Shown here: piece after piece, positions 19,730-28,586 of the stretch
Position numbering within the stretch: the stretch's first letter is position 1
Layout of the letters: every line of letters begins with the position of its first letter
Origin: Acinetobacter sp. WCHAc010034
GTDB taxonomy: Bacteria; Pseudomonadota; Gammaproteobacteria; Pseudomonadales; Moraxellaceae
DNA length: 64,000 nt
Reading direction: 5' to 3'
Assembly (NCBI RefSeq): GCF_001696615.3
Contig: NZ_CP032279.1
Coordinates: 496,001 to 560,000, forward strand
Notes under the pieces: generated by a model
Told to the model about the DNA's origin: nothing
Seen by the model: only the letters and a program-made list of their open reading frames with translations
Database searches by the model: none
Program-made: the position numbers and the translations under genes

Positions 19730-20353
19730 ATGCAAGCGAATTTTTATCTTGATATCCGCATTATGGACAGCGCAGATGACGGAGAGCTGACCCTCGCCCA
19801 TCTGCGCAATCAGATTTACGGCATTGTTCATGCTGTTTTCCGCCAAATGCCGGCCAAATTTGCGCTGGCGCTGGAAATATCGCCGCGCCAGCAAAGAAAA
19901 ATGCAGGCAAAAGAGCTGAAATACGGCTATCCGGCGCTTCCGCATTATGATGTTCTGCGGATTTTTGCTGCGGAGCAAAATGACCTGGAACAATTGCTTG
20001 AAAAGATTAAAGGCCACTGGAAGATTCGGGATTATGCGGTTTTGAATAATCCTGCAGCTGTTCCGGCTGCAAAAGTGACGGGGCTGCGCAGCTATTTCCG
20101 CTTCCGCATACCGACTTTAAAAGCGGAGCGTCATTTGCAGAACAATCCGGTGCAGGAAAGCCTGCATGCACGGCGCTTAAAAGAAGCCAAAAAGCTGCCT
20201 TATTTTAAAGTGGCCAGCCAAAGTACAGGCCAAACATTTACCGTGCCTGTCCGCTTGGAAGATACTGCAGAAACAGGCCAAGGCCTGCCTGATGGCTATG
20301 GCTTGGCGCGCCAAAGCCAGCCCTTTGCCCTGCCTGTATTTGAGGTGAATTAA
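19730..20353 (+). CDS. cas6f: crRNA endoribonuclease Cas6f (Csy4)
   Basis: Cleaves pre-crRNA at the base of the repeat hairpin and stays bound to the crRNA 3' end. The 207-residue protein matches Csy4 at MQANFYLDIRI, has a His at residue 34 (IYGIVHAVF) in the position of the catalytic His29, and SQSTGQ (163-168) in the region of the active-site Ser. The cognate repeat hairpin CCATC-GCATA-GATGG is visible in the adjacent array. It is slightly longer than the usual ~187 residues. Confidence 0.93.
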   Translation: MQANFYLDIRIMDSADDGELTLAHLRNQIYGIVHAVFRQMPAKFALALEISPRQQRKMQAKELKYGYPALPHYDVLRIFAAEQNDLEQLLEKIKGHWKIRDYAVLNNPAAVPAAKVTGLRSYFRFRIPTLKAERHLQNNPVQESLHARRLKEAKKLPYFKVASQSTGQTFTVPVRLEDTAETGQGLPDGYGLARQSQPFALPVFEVN

Positions 20354-20354
20354 A

Positions 20355-21308
20355 ATGAGCGATCTCCGTCAGCAGCGCAGCCGCGCATTAATGCTGTCCA
20401 AACGCGCCTGCGTGTTTTATCTGGAACGGGTGCGCGTGGCTCTGAAAGATGACCGGATTGTCTATCTGACGGAGAACCTGCAGCCGGTTGAGCATTTTTA
20501 TAATATTCCTGAGAAAAATACCGCGTTTTTATTACTGGGCAAAGGCAGCTCGCTCACTGACGCTGCGGCCCGGCGCCTTGCTGAGTCTAATGTGATGGTA
20601 GGCTTTTGCGGCTCAGGCGGTTCGCCTTTATTTTCATCGCTGGATTTAACTTTTCTAGCGCCGCAAAGTGAGTACCGCCCAACCGAATATATGCAAATCT
20701 GGATGAAAGCATGGCTGGATGATGATGCGCGCCTGCTGATGGCTAAGGTTTTACTGTCTGAACGGATTGCGATTGTCGAAAAGGCTTGGAGGTGGAATCC
20801 TGTTTTGATTCAGCATGGCATTGCTTTGGATGCAATTTCCAAACAGCGCTTTCAGCAGGATATTGACGCCGCCAAAGATCAGACGGAACTGTTGGCTGCC
20901 GAAGGCCGCTGGGCAAAATCGCTATACAAGCAATTGGCAGCTGGCTTCGGCTTTGAATTCAGCCGTGAAGAAGGCAAAGCGTCGCATGACTCTATGCGCG
21001 ATGTTGCTAACAGCTATCTTGATCACGGCAATTATATTGCCTATGGCTATGCTGCGGTAACCTTGAATGGGATGGGCATCAGCTTTGCCCTGCCGATTTT
21101 ACATGGCAAAACCCGCCGCGGCGGTTTAGTTTTTGATATTGCAGACTTGGTAAAAGATGCTTTTGTGATGCCTCAGGCTTTTGCATCTGCAAAATTTGGC
21201 CATAATCAGAAAGAATTCCGCATGCAGCTGATTGAGAGCTGCCAGGATAATGATGTATTGGATTATATGTTTGGCTTCATTTCCGACATCTGCAATAAAA
21301 TTAAGTAA
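20355..21308 (+). CDS. cas1: CRISPR integrase Cas1 (type I-F)
   Basis: Integrates new spacers at the leader end, working with the Cas2 part of Cas2-3. The 317-residue protein has the Cas1 blocks LLGKGSSLTDAAARRLAESN and NSYLDHGNYIAYGYAAVTL, and the C-terminal FDIADLVKDAFVMPQAF. It is the last gene of the operon rather than the first as in the canonical I-F order, and its stop lies 96 bp from the first repeat. Confidence 0.94.
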   Translation: MSDLRQQRSRALMLSKRACVFYLERVRVALKDDRIVYLTENLQPVEHFYNIPEKNTAFLLLGKGSSLTDAAARRLAESNVMVGFCGSGGSPLFSSLDLTFLAPQSEYRPTEYMQIWMKAWLDDDARLLMAKVLLSERIAIVEKAWRWNPVLIQHGIALDAISKQRFQQDIDAAKDQTELLAAEGRWAKSLYKQLAAGFGFEFSREEGKASHDSMRDVANSYLDHGNYIAYGYAAVTLNGMGISFALPILHGKTRRGGLVFDIADLVKDAFVMPQAFASAKFGHNQKEFRMQLIESCQDNDVLDYMFGFISDICNKIK

Positions 21309-21404
21309 TTTCAAATATTTAAGAAATTATGCTTTTTTGATCTATTTTCACTCTTTAAAAGCTTATATTATTGTTATCTAGAGTTTTTTTAGGTAAAGGC
21401 TCCA
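21309..21404 (+). promoter_or_regulatory. CRISPR leader
   Basis: AT-rich 96-bp segment between cas1 and repeat 1, rich in T-runs and AAA tracts. The first repeat is perfect while the far end of the array is degenerate, so this is the leader. It should hold the pre-crRNA promoter and the integration signals. Confidence 0.75.
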
Positions 21405-24400
21405 GTTTGCCATCGCATAGATGGTTTAGAAGTTTATTAACATAAGACTTATCTGCATGTTTTGGTTTGCCATCGCATAGATGGTTTAGAAGTGACGGTT
21501 TCATTTCCACCTGGCCCATGTCGTGTTTGCCATCGCATAGATGGTTTAGAAGTGAATGATCAGGCGCAGTCTGAGCGCGAAGCCGTTTGCCATCGCATAG
21601 ATGGTTTAGAAGTTTAGAGTTGGTGAAGGCAATAATCACGAGGAGTTTGCCATCGCATAGATGGTTTAGAAGTCTATAATCCAACCGACCCCCTCAACAA
21701 GTGCGTTTGCCATCGCATAGATGGTTTAGAAGTTTGTCTTATCAAAGAAAGATTTATTTTGAGCGTTTGCCATCGCATAGATGGTTTAGAAGAATATGAT
21801 TTGGTTAAAATATAAGATGGCTTTGTTTGCCATCGCATAGATGGTTTAGAAGTTTAGGTGTTTTAGGAACACTTGAATTTGAAAGTTTGCCATCGCATAG
21901 ATGGTTTAGAAGGTACTTATCAAACCAAATCAAAGAACATGACTGTTTGCCATCGCATAGATGGTTTAGAAGTTTAAAAGATGGTACAGGTTCACGTGTA
22001 GAACGTTTGCCATCGCATAGATGGTTTAGAAGACCCTGTTAAAAGCGTGGATTCATAAACAATGGTTTGCCATCGCATAGATGGTTTAGAAGAAACCTGT
22101 TGTTAGGTCAATTGACGTATCACCGTTTGCCATCGCATAGATGGTTTAGAAGTGAAACCAGATAAGCCGCTTTTGAATTGAGATGTTTGCCATCGCATAG
22201 ATGGTTTAGAAGAGTAGGCGAGATTCTGAAATTGCTGGTTTAACGTTTGCCATCGCATAGATGGTTTAGAAGATAAGACCGCCAATAATTGCAACACCGG
22301 CCAAGTTTGCCATCGCATAGATGGTTTAGAAGAGGATAACACCTGGTCAAATGTAATATTTTGCGTTTGCCATCGCATAGATGGTTTAGAAGGTTTTCGG
22401 AATCAAAGCAAGCCCTTCTCTGATGTTTGCCATCGCATAGATGGTTTAGAAGGTACACATTTTTACCGTACTGGTTTTTACCATGTTTGCCATCGCATAG
22501 ATGGTTTAGAAGTCTTTCCCAAGTTGTGGCGCCAACAATTGGCAGTTTGCCATCGCATAGATGGTTTAGAAGATAGTGCAGAAAGCCAACGAGATCAAGG
22601 CTCAGTTTGCCATCGCATAGATGGTTTAGAAGTTCATATATTGGTGATCCTAAATACGATTCACGTTTGCCATCGCATAGATGGTTTAGAAGTGAACCAT
22701 TGATTTGTACAGATATTTTTTTAGGTTTGCCATCGCATAGATGGTTTAGAAGAATAATCCTGTTTCTGATGCTCCGGCACCAAAGTTTGCCATCGCATAG
22801 ATGGTTTAGAAGAAAAGTTGCTCAACAGCAACTGAAAGTGCATAGTTTGCCATCGCATAGATGGTTTAGAAGTGGAGCATTTGGCCTTGGTTGCTAGTGA
22901 AATGGTTTGCCATCGCATAGATGGTTTAGAAGAAACCAATTTGCAAGAATTTGAAACACAATCAGTTTGCCATCGCATAGATGGTTTAGAAGTGGCGGTT
23001 GTGCTTCTTGCAAATTGATTTGGGGTTTGCCATCGCATAGATGGTTTAGAAGAAGATCAGAAGCAGAAACGGGAACTTGAACCTGTTTGCCATCGCATAG
23101 ATGGTTTAGAAGGTAAACCTTTCGGGCAAAGCGTTTAGAGCGTTGTTTGCCATCGCATAGATGGTTTAGAAGAAGCCCCCGACACATACAGCATTGAAAT
23201 CAGAGTTTGCCATCGCATAGATGGTTTAGAAGTACAAGTGCGACGATGATATATAACGTTGTCAGTTTGCCATCGCATAGATGGTTTAGAAGAAACCAAT
23301 TTGCAAGAATTTGAAACACAATCAGTTTGCCATCGCATAGATGGTTTAGAAGTTTGCGGGCTAAAGCACAGCCTGAACCATTGAGTTTGCCATCGCATAG
23401 ATGGTTTAGAAGTGAAACCAGATAAGCCGCTTTTGAATTGAGATGTTTGCCATCGCATAGATGGTTTAGAAGAATATAATATGATCATAATAATCACAAA
23501 TCTGGTTTGCCATCGCATAGATGGTTTAGAAGTTAATTCTTGTGATGGGCAAGCTTCTCTTGATGTTTGCCATCGCATAGATGGTTTAGAAGGAGATCTG
23601 AAGCAGAAACAGGAACTTTAACTTGTTTGCCATCGCATAGATGGTTTAGAAGATACGCTTCAGCATAGGCGTACCGACTTTTATCGTTTGCCATCGCATA
23701 GATGGTTTAGAAGTCAATAACTGTTACCACTGAACAATCAGCTAAGTTTGCCATCGCATAGATGGTTTAGAAGAACTGGCAATCAATCAATAACAATTCA
23801 ATTCCGTTTGCCATCGCATAGATGGTTTAGAAGAGAAACCGACAATTTCAGTAATGATTTTATTTGTTTGCCATCGCATAGATGGTTTAGAAGTGCAACT
23901 TGGTTTATTTCAAGCATTTTTACAAGTTTGCCATCGCATAGATGGTTTAGAAGAAAAAAACAAACGCTGAATTAAAAGAAGAAATGTTTGCCATCGCATA
24001 GATGGTTTAGAAGGTACTGGTTTTTGCCATCACCGATTTGGATTTGTTTGCCATCGCATAGATGGTTTAGAAGAGCCTAGGCGGTGTTTTTCTTCTTGCT
24101 ATCGGGTTTGCCATCGCATAGATGGTTTAGAAGTAAATTCTATCGCTTAGAAGTATATGGGAGCTGTTTGCCATCGCATAGATGGTTTAGAAGTCAATCG
24201 TATATACAAATTCATCGAAGGCATTGTTTGCCATCGCATAGATGGTTTAGAAGTAAGCCATAAGTGGAAACATTGCGCAGAGTTAGTTTGCCATCGCATA
24301 GATGGTTTAGAAGGTGCTGAGAAACAAGCTCTGCTACACGATTAAGTTTGCCATCGCATAGATGGTTTAGAAGAAAAGATGTAGTGCTACCCATGTGACC

Positions 24401-24744
24401 ACCAGGTTTGCCATCGCATAGATGGTTTAGAAGAAGATCAGAAGCAGAAACGGGAACTTGAACCTGTTTGCCATCGCATAGATGGTTTAGAAGAAGATTA
24501 TGTTACTTGCGTCACACTTTCGACAGTTTGCCATCGCATAGATGGTTTAGAAGCAGAGCATTCGTTTAAGAGTATTACCGAGATCGTTTGCCATCGCATA
24601 GATGGTTTAGAAGGCAAAAAGCGGCCAAAAGTTCTCCTGCAACTTGTTTGCCATCGCATAGATGGTTTAGAAGTTCAACGAGTGCAGTGACCGCAGATAC
24701 AGCAAGTTTGCCATCGCATAGATGGTTTAGAAGCTAACAAAGAT
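21405..24744 (+). CRISPR. CRISPR array, leader-proximal part: 56 repeats, 55 spacers plus an 11-nt spacer remnant
   Basis: 28-bp repeats start with GTTTGCCATC and end with GGTTTAGAAG, with the stem CCATC/GATGG around GCATA. Spacers are 32 bp, except spacer 38 (23653-23685), which is 33 bp. Repeats start at 21405 plus multiples of 60 up to 23625, then at 23686 plus multiples of 60 up to 24706. After the last repeat only 11 nt of spacer (24734-24744) remain before the IS. The handle end and leader place transcription on the plus strand. Apparent open frames in the array are artefacts of the 60-bp period. Confidence 0.98.
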
Positions 24745-26123
24745 GAGTTATGGTCAAATCTGGTGTACGAGCATCAGGCGGTTTTCCTGTCTGATTGCTC
24801 CATTACTTGTTCGCCGTCTTGGAATTTAACGTTATTGACCACGAGGGTTAGCAGTTGAAATCCTTTCAGGCGGTTCCAGCGCTTCTGCGCTGATTGCAGC
24901 AATTTATAAACCATTGCTAGGGTTGTGTTTCTTGAACCGCAATTGCGGGTTTTGCTGGTTCTTAAACGTACTGTAGCGAAGGCAGATTCAATTGGGTTGG
25001 TGGTGCGTATACTCACCCAATGTTCTGCTGGAAAATCGTAGAAAGCCAACATGCTCTCACGGTCTTTAGCTAAGCATTCCATTGCGCGTGGGTACTTAGC
25101 AGTAAACCTTTCCAGCGCTATATCAAAGGCTTTATGAGCCTTCTCACGCGTCTCTGCCATCCAGATATCATGCAGTGCTTCTTTTACTTTGGGCTGTACT
25201 GCTTTGGGCAGTTTGTTGAGCACATTGGCCGTTTTATGCACCCAACAGCGTTGTTGTTTGGTCTGCGGATAGACCTTACTCAGGGCTTTCCAGAAGCCCA
25301 AGGCGCCGTCAGCTATTGCCAGCTTTGGGCAGGTCGTAAGCCCACGCGCAACCAGGCCATTCAGCAGCTCAAGCCAGCTGGCTTCAGACTCGCGATAGCC
25401 TTCCTCAACGGCAATCAGCTCCTTGCGACCATGCTCTGTCACGCCCATCACCACCAGCAAGCACAAACGGTCATCGAGGCGGACGTTGCTGTAAATACCG
25501 TCAACCCAAAGGTACGCGTAGCGCTTGTCACTCAAATCGCGCTGTCGCCACTCTCGGTGCTCATCAATCCAGCGTTCCTTGAGCCTGGAAATGGTGTTAG
25601 CTGACAGACCTTTGGCATTCTCACCCAGCAAGGCTGCAAGGGCTTCTTGGTAGTCTCCAGTGGAAATACCTTTGAGATACAGCCACGGTAATAACTCTTC
25701 AACGCTGCGGGCACGCTTGAGGTATGGCGGTAGCAGTGCGCTGGTAAAACGAATACCAGAGCCGCTACGATCACGCACTTTTGGCACCTTGATATCAACA
25801 TCGCCAATGCCCGTTTGGATGCTGCGCTCAGGCAAATAGCCGTTACGCACCACAGCTTTGCGGCCATCGGGTAAACGCAGTTCTTCATGAGCTTGCAGCA
25901 GTTGCTGCAGCTCTACTTCAACTGCTTGCGCAATGAGCTGACGAGCACCATTACGCAATAAAGCAGTTAGCACATCAGTGCCAGTTTCATCTGGTTGTGA
26001 AAGAACATTCAGGGTAATATTTGTCATGGCGTATCGCTCTACTGTTAATTATTTCTTGGAGGAAACAATCAACAGGATACGCCACCCTCTTTTCCCCTCA
26101 TACACCACAAATGACTATAGCTC
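24745..26123 (-). mobile_element. IS256-family insertion sequence interrupting the CRISPR array
   Basis: 1,379-bp element with imperfect terminal inverted repeats: the left end reads GAGTTATGGTCA and TGGTGTACGAG, and the complement of the right end reads GAGCTATAGTCA and TGGTGTATGAG. It contains one transposase gene on the minus strand. The left flank is spacer sequence (ending AACAAAGAT) and the right flank is repeat sequence (TGGTTTAGAAG), so no target-site duplication is present. Confidence 0.9.
24774..26027 (-). CDS. IS256-family (mutator-type) transposase
   Basis: 417-residue DDE transposase that moves the surrounding element. The catalytic acidic residues appear at D176 (WVDGIYS), D240 (AIADGALGF) and E347 (NPIESAFATVRLRT), with the family's C-W-x-H segment (RCWVHKTANVL, about 260-270). 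The frame is intact, so the element may be active or only recently immobilised. Confidence 0.96.
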   Translation of the reverse strand: MTNITLNVLSQPDETGTDVLTALLRNGARQLIAQAVEVELQQLLQAHEELRLPDGRKAVVRNGYLPERSIQTGIGDVDIKVPKVRDRSGSGIRFTSALLPPYLKRARSVEELLPWLYLKGISTGDYQEALAALLGENAKGLSANTISRLKERWIDEHREWRQRDLSDKRYAYLWVDGIYSNVRLDDRLCLLVVMGVTEHGRKELIAVEEGYRESEASWLELLNGLVARGLTTCPKLAIADGALGFWKALSKVYPQTKQQRCWVHKTANVLNKLPKAVQPKVKEALHDIWMAETREKAHKAFDIALERFTAKYPRAMECLAKDRESMLAFYDFPAEHWVSIRTTNPIESAFATVRLRTSKTRNCGSRNTTLAMVYKLLQSAQKRWNRLKGFQLLTLVVNNVKFQDGEQVMEQSDRKTA

Positions 26124-26494
26124 TGGTTTAGAAGTTAGGCGGTGGTGGCTAAATGGAAAATGACGCGTTTGCCATCGCATAGATGGTTTAGAAGAGAAAG
26201 ATCACCCGCGAAGATATTATGGCCTTGTTTGCCATCGCATAGATGGTTTAGAAGTTTCCGAGGGTCTCATTTCCTAGCTCTTGATCGTTTGCCATCGCAT
26301 AGATGGTTTAGAAGATCATGTTTGATGATTTGGACATGATGCAGATGTTTGCCATCGCATAGATGGTTTAGAAGTATTAGATTTTGACTTTATTAAGACC
26401 GTACTTGTTTGCCATCGCATAGATGGTTTAGAAGTGAATTTGGTCATCGGTGAGGTTTGGAAAGCTGTTTGCCATCGCATAGATGGCTTAAAAA
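26124..26494 (+). CRISPR. CRISPR array, leader-distal part: partial repeat, six repeats, six spacers
   Basis: Starts with the last 11 bases of a repeat (26124-26134) directly at the IS end. Full repeats follow at 26167, 26227, 26287, 26347, 26407 and 26467. Spacers are all 32 bp. The final repeat differs from consensus at three positions in its last eight bases (reading GGCTTAAAAA), as expected for the oldest, trailer-end repeat. Confidence 0.97.
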
Positions 26495-26541
26495 GCTCTC
26501 ATAAAAATAACAAACTGGAAAAAGCGGAGAACTTAGGCAAA

Positions 26542-26582
26542 AAAAAGACTTATAAGCATTTAATTAGCCTATAAGTCTTTTT
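26542..26582. terminator. Bidirectional terminator between the CRISPR trailer and the prophage att site
   Basis: AAAAAGACTTATA and TATAAGTCTTTTT form a perfect 13-bp stem with a 15-nt loop. It would end pre-crRNA transcription on the plus strand. Before integration it would have ended the tRNA-Val transcript on the minus strand. Confidence 0.8.
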
Positions 26583-26589
26583 AAAATCT

Positions 26590-26639
26590 TGGTAGGTATA
26601 TCCAGACTCGAACTGGAGACCTCTACGATGTCAACGTAG
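26590..26639 (-). other. Prophage attachment site: 3' fragment of tRNA-Val(GAC)
   Basis: The minus strand reads as the 3' two-thirds of a tRNA: anticodon stem-loop CTACG-TTGACAT-CGTAG (anticodon GAC), variable loop AGGTC, T-arm TCCAG-TTCGAGT-CTGGA, acceptor strand TATACCT, then A-CCA. The D-arm and 5' acceptor strand are missing, and the sequence beyond 26639 is unrelated AT-rich DNA. This is the displaced 3' end expected when a phage integrates into a tRNA gene. The intact tRNA-Val should therefore lie at the far right end of the prophage. Confidence 0.85.
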
Positions 26640-26734
26640 TATCTTTTAAATTAAAACAATATCTTAAAGATATTTGGGTTAATTTTGGTACAAACATAAA
26701 AAATCACTCAAGTCTTTCACTCCTCGGATTGGGG

Positions 26735-27337
26735 TTATAGTAGTTGTATTGCTTTTTTTATATTGGCTACATCAATATATTCTAAAATATAGTTATCACT
26801 CAATAATGTATAGAGGAATTTTTTGATGATTGATGATTGATGATTATTTAATTTAATCAACATTGTATGATCTAGATTTTCCATTAATAATCTAGATAAC
26901 CATTTATCAAAAGCTACACCTTTAAAATATTCTATATTTAAAATTAAATTTTTAATTAAAGCTGCTGTATAAAAAACATAAACATTTGGCGTAATAAAAT
27001 AAAATCCATTTGCATATTTATCTAAATATTCAAATGGAACTGTATCCCATGTTATATATTGGTTATTAACTCGTTTTCCTTCCTCTATTGCTAAAGTTAG
27101 ATCATTTTTTTCTTCCGGCAATAATGAACTATTTTTTATTTCATCTAATAAATTTTGTTTTGAAAAACAGTTTTCTCCATCTATATCATATGGATATTGA
27201 TGAGGATACCTTCTTAAGTAGCTCGTATCTGCAAAGTCTTCTTCTAAAAGAGTAAACCCATTTTTTAAATTAACTCCATTGAATGCATCATAAAGTTCTT
27301 GAATGAAATTTGGTTTTATTTCAGATAACTTGTGCAT
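26735..27337 (-). CDS. Immunity-like protein 3 (DUF6714-like)
   Basis: 200-residue protein read from the ATG at 27337, which has GGAG seven bases upstream; a longer in-frame start at 27403 gives an unrelated basic extension and is rejected. It is related to its two upstream neighbours: an LLEEDFADT block (theirs reads SLLECDFxDT), then W-x-x-VPFEYLDKY and a FITPNVYVFYTAAL segment. This layout resembles, from memory, DUF6714-type proteins. The likely role is neutralising a toxin, inferred from the upstream toxin-like genes. It is AT-rich compared with the phage structural genes. Its start overlaps the toxin-tail remnant. Confidence 0.55.
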   Translation of the reverse strand: MHKLSEIKPNFIQELYDAFNGVNLKNGFTLLEEDFADTSYLRRYPHQYPYDIDGENCFSKQNLLDEIKNSSLLPEEKNDLTLAIEEGKRVNNQYITWDTVPFEYLDKYANGFYFITPNVYVFYTAALIKNLILNIEYFKGVAFDKWLSRLLMENLDHTMLIKLNNHQSSIIKKFLYTLLSDNYILEYIDVANIKKAIQLL

Positions 27338-27438
27338 TTTTCTACTCCATTTCTTCCATCTTGTTCTTGCTGAATATGTCCGGGATCTAAAGGAGCCCAA
27401 CAAGAATTTTCATTTACTCGTGCTTGAATAAACTCAGT
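27316..27438 (-). pseudogene. Orphan toxin-tail remnant between immunity-like genes
   Basis: A 40-codon stretch with no start codon. It holds VNENSCWAPLDPGHIQQ and ends GRNGVEKCTSYLK. It resembles the end of the toxin-like protein at 28587-29363 (LNACYDIPHQPHLNQ ... QEVCVKY): both show N..C(W/Y), then His, Arg and Cys at similar spacing. It overlaps the end of one immunity-like gene and the start of the next. The simplest reading is a leftover C-terminal toxin cassette. Confidence 0.45.
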
Positions 27439-27962
27439 TCAGGTGTCCAAGAAACATGTCCATTATAATGATCTTTTATAAACTCAAAAATAAAGTTGTT
27501 CTGGCCATTATTAAAAACGTGGTTATCTTTTTCCCATTGTGATTCTAATCTAAAAATAAATCTATCCATATAAGCTTTGTTTTGATTAGTTGTTAGAAAG
27601 TGGTAAATAGCAGCAGGTAAAAAGAATTTAAATCCCTCTGAACTTAAGTAACTACAGCTTTCTCCAAAATAATATAAATATTCATAATTTACATCTTTCC
27701 ATGTTTCTATTCCTTCATGAGGTCTACTACGTGAACGAGCTGCTTCTAGTCCAATTTTTAAATAAAATTCAGACCAATCAAAGTCATATTCAAGGAGTAA
27801 GCTTTCTGCTGACATTTCTATTGCAGATAGGTACTCATCATCAATTTGGTCAAAATATCTGTAATGAGTATCATAAAAATCACACTCAAGTAGAGAGCGA
27901 TTATCTACCAATTGAAAAGGCGGGAAAATTTTTTCAATAGACTCTTGTGTATATGCATTCAT
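27414..27962 (-). CDS. Immunity-like protein 2 (DUF6714-like)
   Basis: 182-residue protein from the ATG at 27962 (a GTG at 27974 is possible). It contains SLLECDFYDTHYRYF near residue 25, then WKDVNYEYLYYF and EGFKFFLPAAIYHFL, the clearest match in the trio to DUF6714-type sequences. It is acidic and soluble, with no signal peptide. It lies 24 bp after the third paralog and is a probable immunity protein by context. Confidence 0.6.
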   Translation of the reverse strand: MNAYTQESIEKIFPPFQLVDNRSLLECDFYDTHYRYFDQIDDEYLSAIEMSAESLLLEYDFDWSEFYLKIGLEAARSRSRPHEGIETWKDVNYEYLYYFGESCSYLSSEGFKFFLPAAIYHFLTTNQNKAYMDRFIFRLESQWEKDNHVFNNGQNNFIFEFIKDHYNGHVSWTPELSLFKHE

Positions 27963-27986
27963 CTCAATTCCCACAACGGCTTAATA

Positions 27987-28586
27987 CTACATATATTTCC
28001 ATGTCATCCAAAAAGAGTAATTAATATCTTTAGCCAATTTTTTTATTTCTTCTGAAATCAATGGGTCATGATATATACAGAACAAGAAGCATGCTATTAA
28101 TCGCCCTTCAATTAAACTAATATTAGTAAATTTAGTAAACTTTTCATCATCTATGCAAAAGCTTTCATTTAATGGAGACAAAGAATCAAACCATGGTTCT
28201 AAACCATTAATTTCATTTATAAAAATATCTCTATTTTTTACATAATTCCACATTAGTGATTGTATATAAAATTTATACGACATAGGATTTAAATAATTAA
28301 TGCCATAATAATATTTTATTAAATAAGAAATTGGGACATTTTTCCATTTTGCATAAGGATCAACATATTTACCATACTCTTTAATTACCTGATTTATATA
28401 AGACTGTTGCTCTATATTCCATCGTTTCATTGAAAAAGCATCTATTTTATTAGAGTTTAGATGATCAACTATGTAATTAGAGTAAGTATCTAAAAAATCA
28501 CACTCTAATAAACTATTTCCATCTTGAAAACTAAAATCTTCAAGATGCTCATTTAATAAATTTTCTAATATATATATATATGTCAT
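27987..28586 (-). CDS. Immunity-like protein 1 (DUF6714-like)
   Basis: 199-residue protein whose ATG directly follows the stop of the toxin-like gene (TAAATG), so translation is probably coupled. It shows SLLECDFLDTYSNYI near residue 23 and WKNVPISYLIKYYYGINYLNP, shared with the other two paralogs. No signal peptide. The position right after the toxin-like reading frame is where the cognate immunity protein is expected. Confidence 0.6.
   Translation of the reverse strand: MTYIYILENLLNEHLEDFSFQDGNSLLECDFLDTYSNYIVDHLNSNKIDAFSMKRWNIEQQSYINQVIKEYGKYVDPYAKWKNVPISYLIKYYYGINYLNPMSYKFYIQSLMWNYVKNRDIFINEINGLEPWFDSLSPLNESFCIDDEKFTKFTNISLIEGRLIACFLFCIYHDPLISEEIKKLAKDINYSFWMTWKYM

Noticed and set aside
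21355..24394. Many open frames on both strands inside the CRISPR array, with repeating peptides such as SKPSMRWQT and LLNHLCDGK
   Set aside because: They arise because the 60-bp repeat-spacer period keeps a frame open; the peptides are the repeat translated.
21405..26494. Exact self-targeting of the prophage by a spacer
   Set aside because: Comparing translated spacers with the visible prophage proteins gave only diverged matches (spacers 24 and 56). A nucleotide search of all 61 spacers against the whole genome is needed to settle it.
27338..27403. N-terminal extension of immunity-like gene 3
   Set aside because: The extra basic residues are the toxin-tail remnant read in another frame; the ATG at 27337 has a ribosome-binding site and gives the paralog length.
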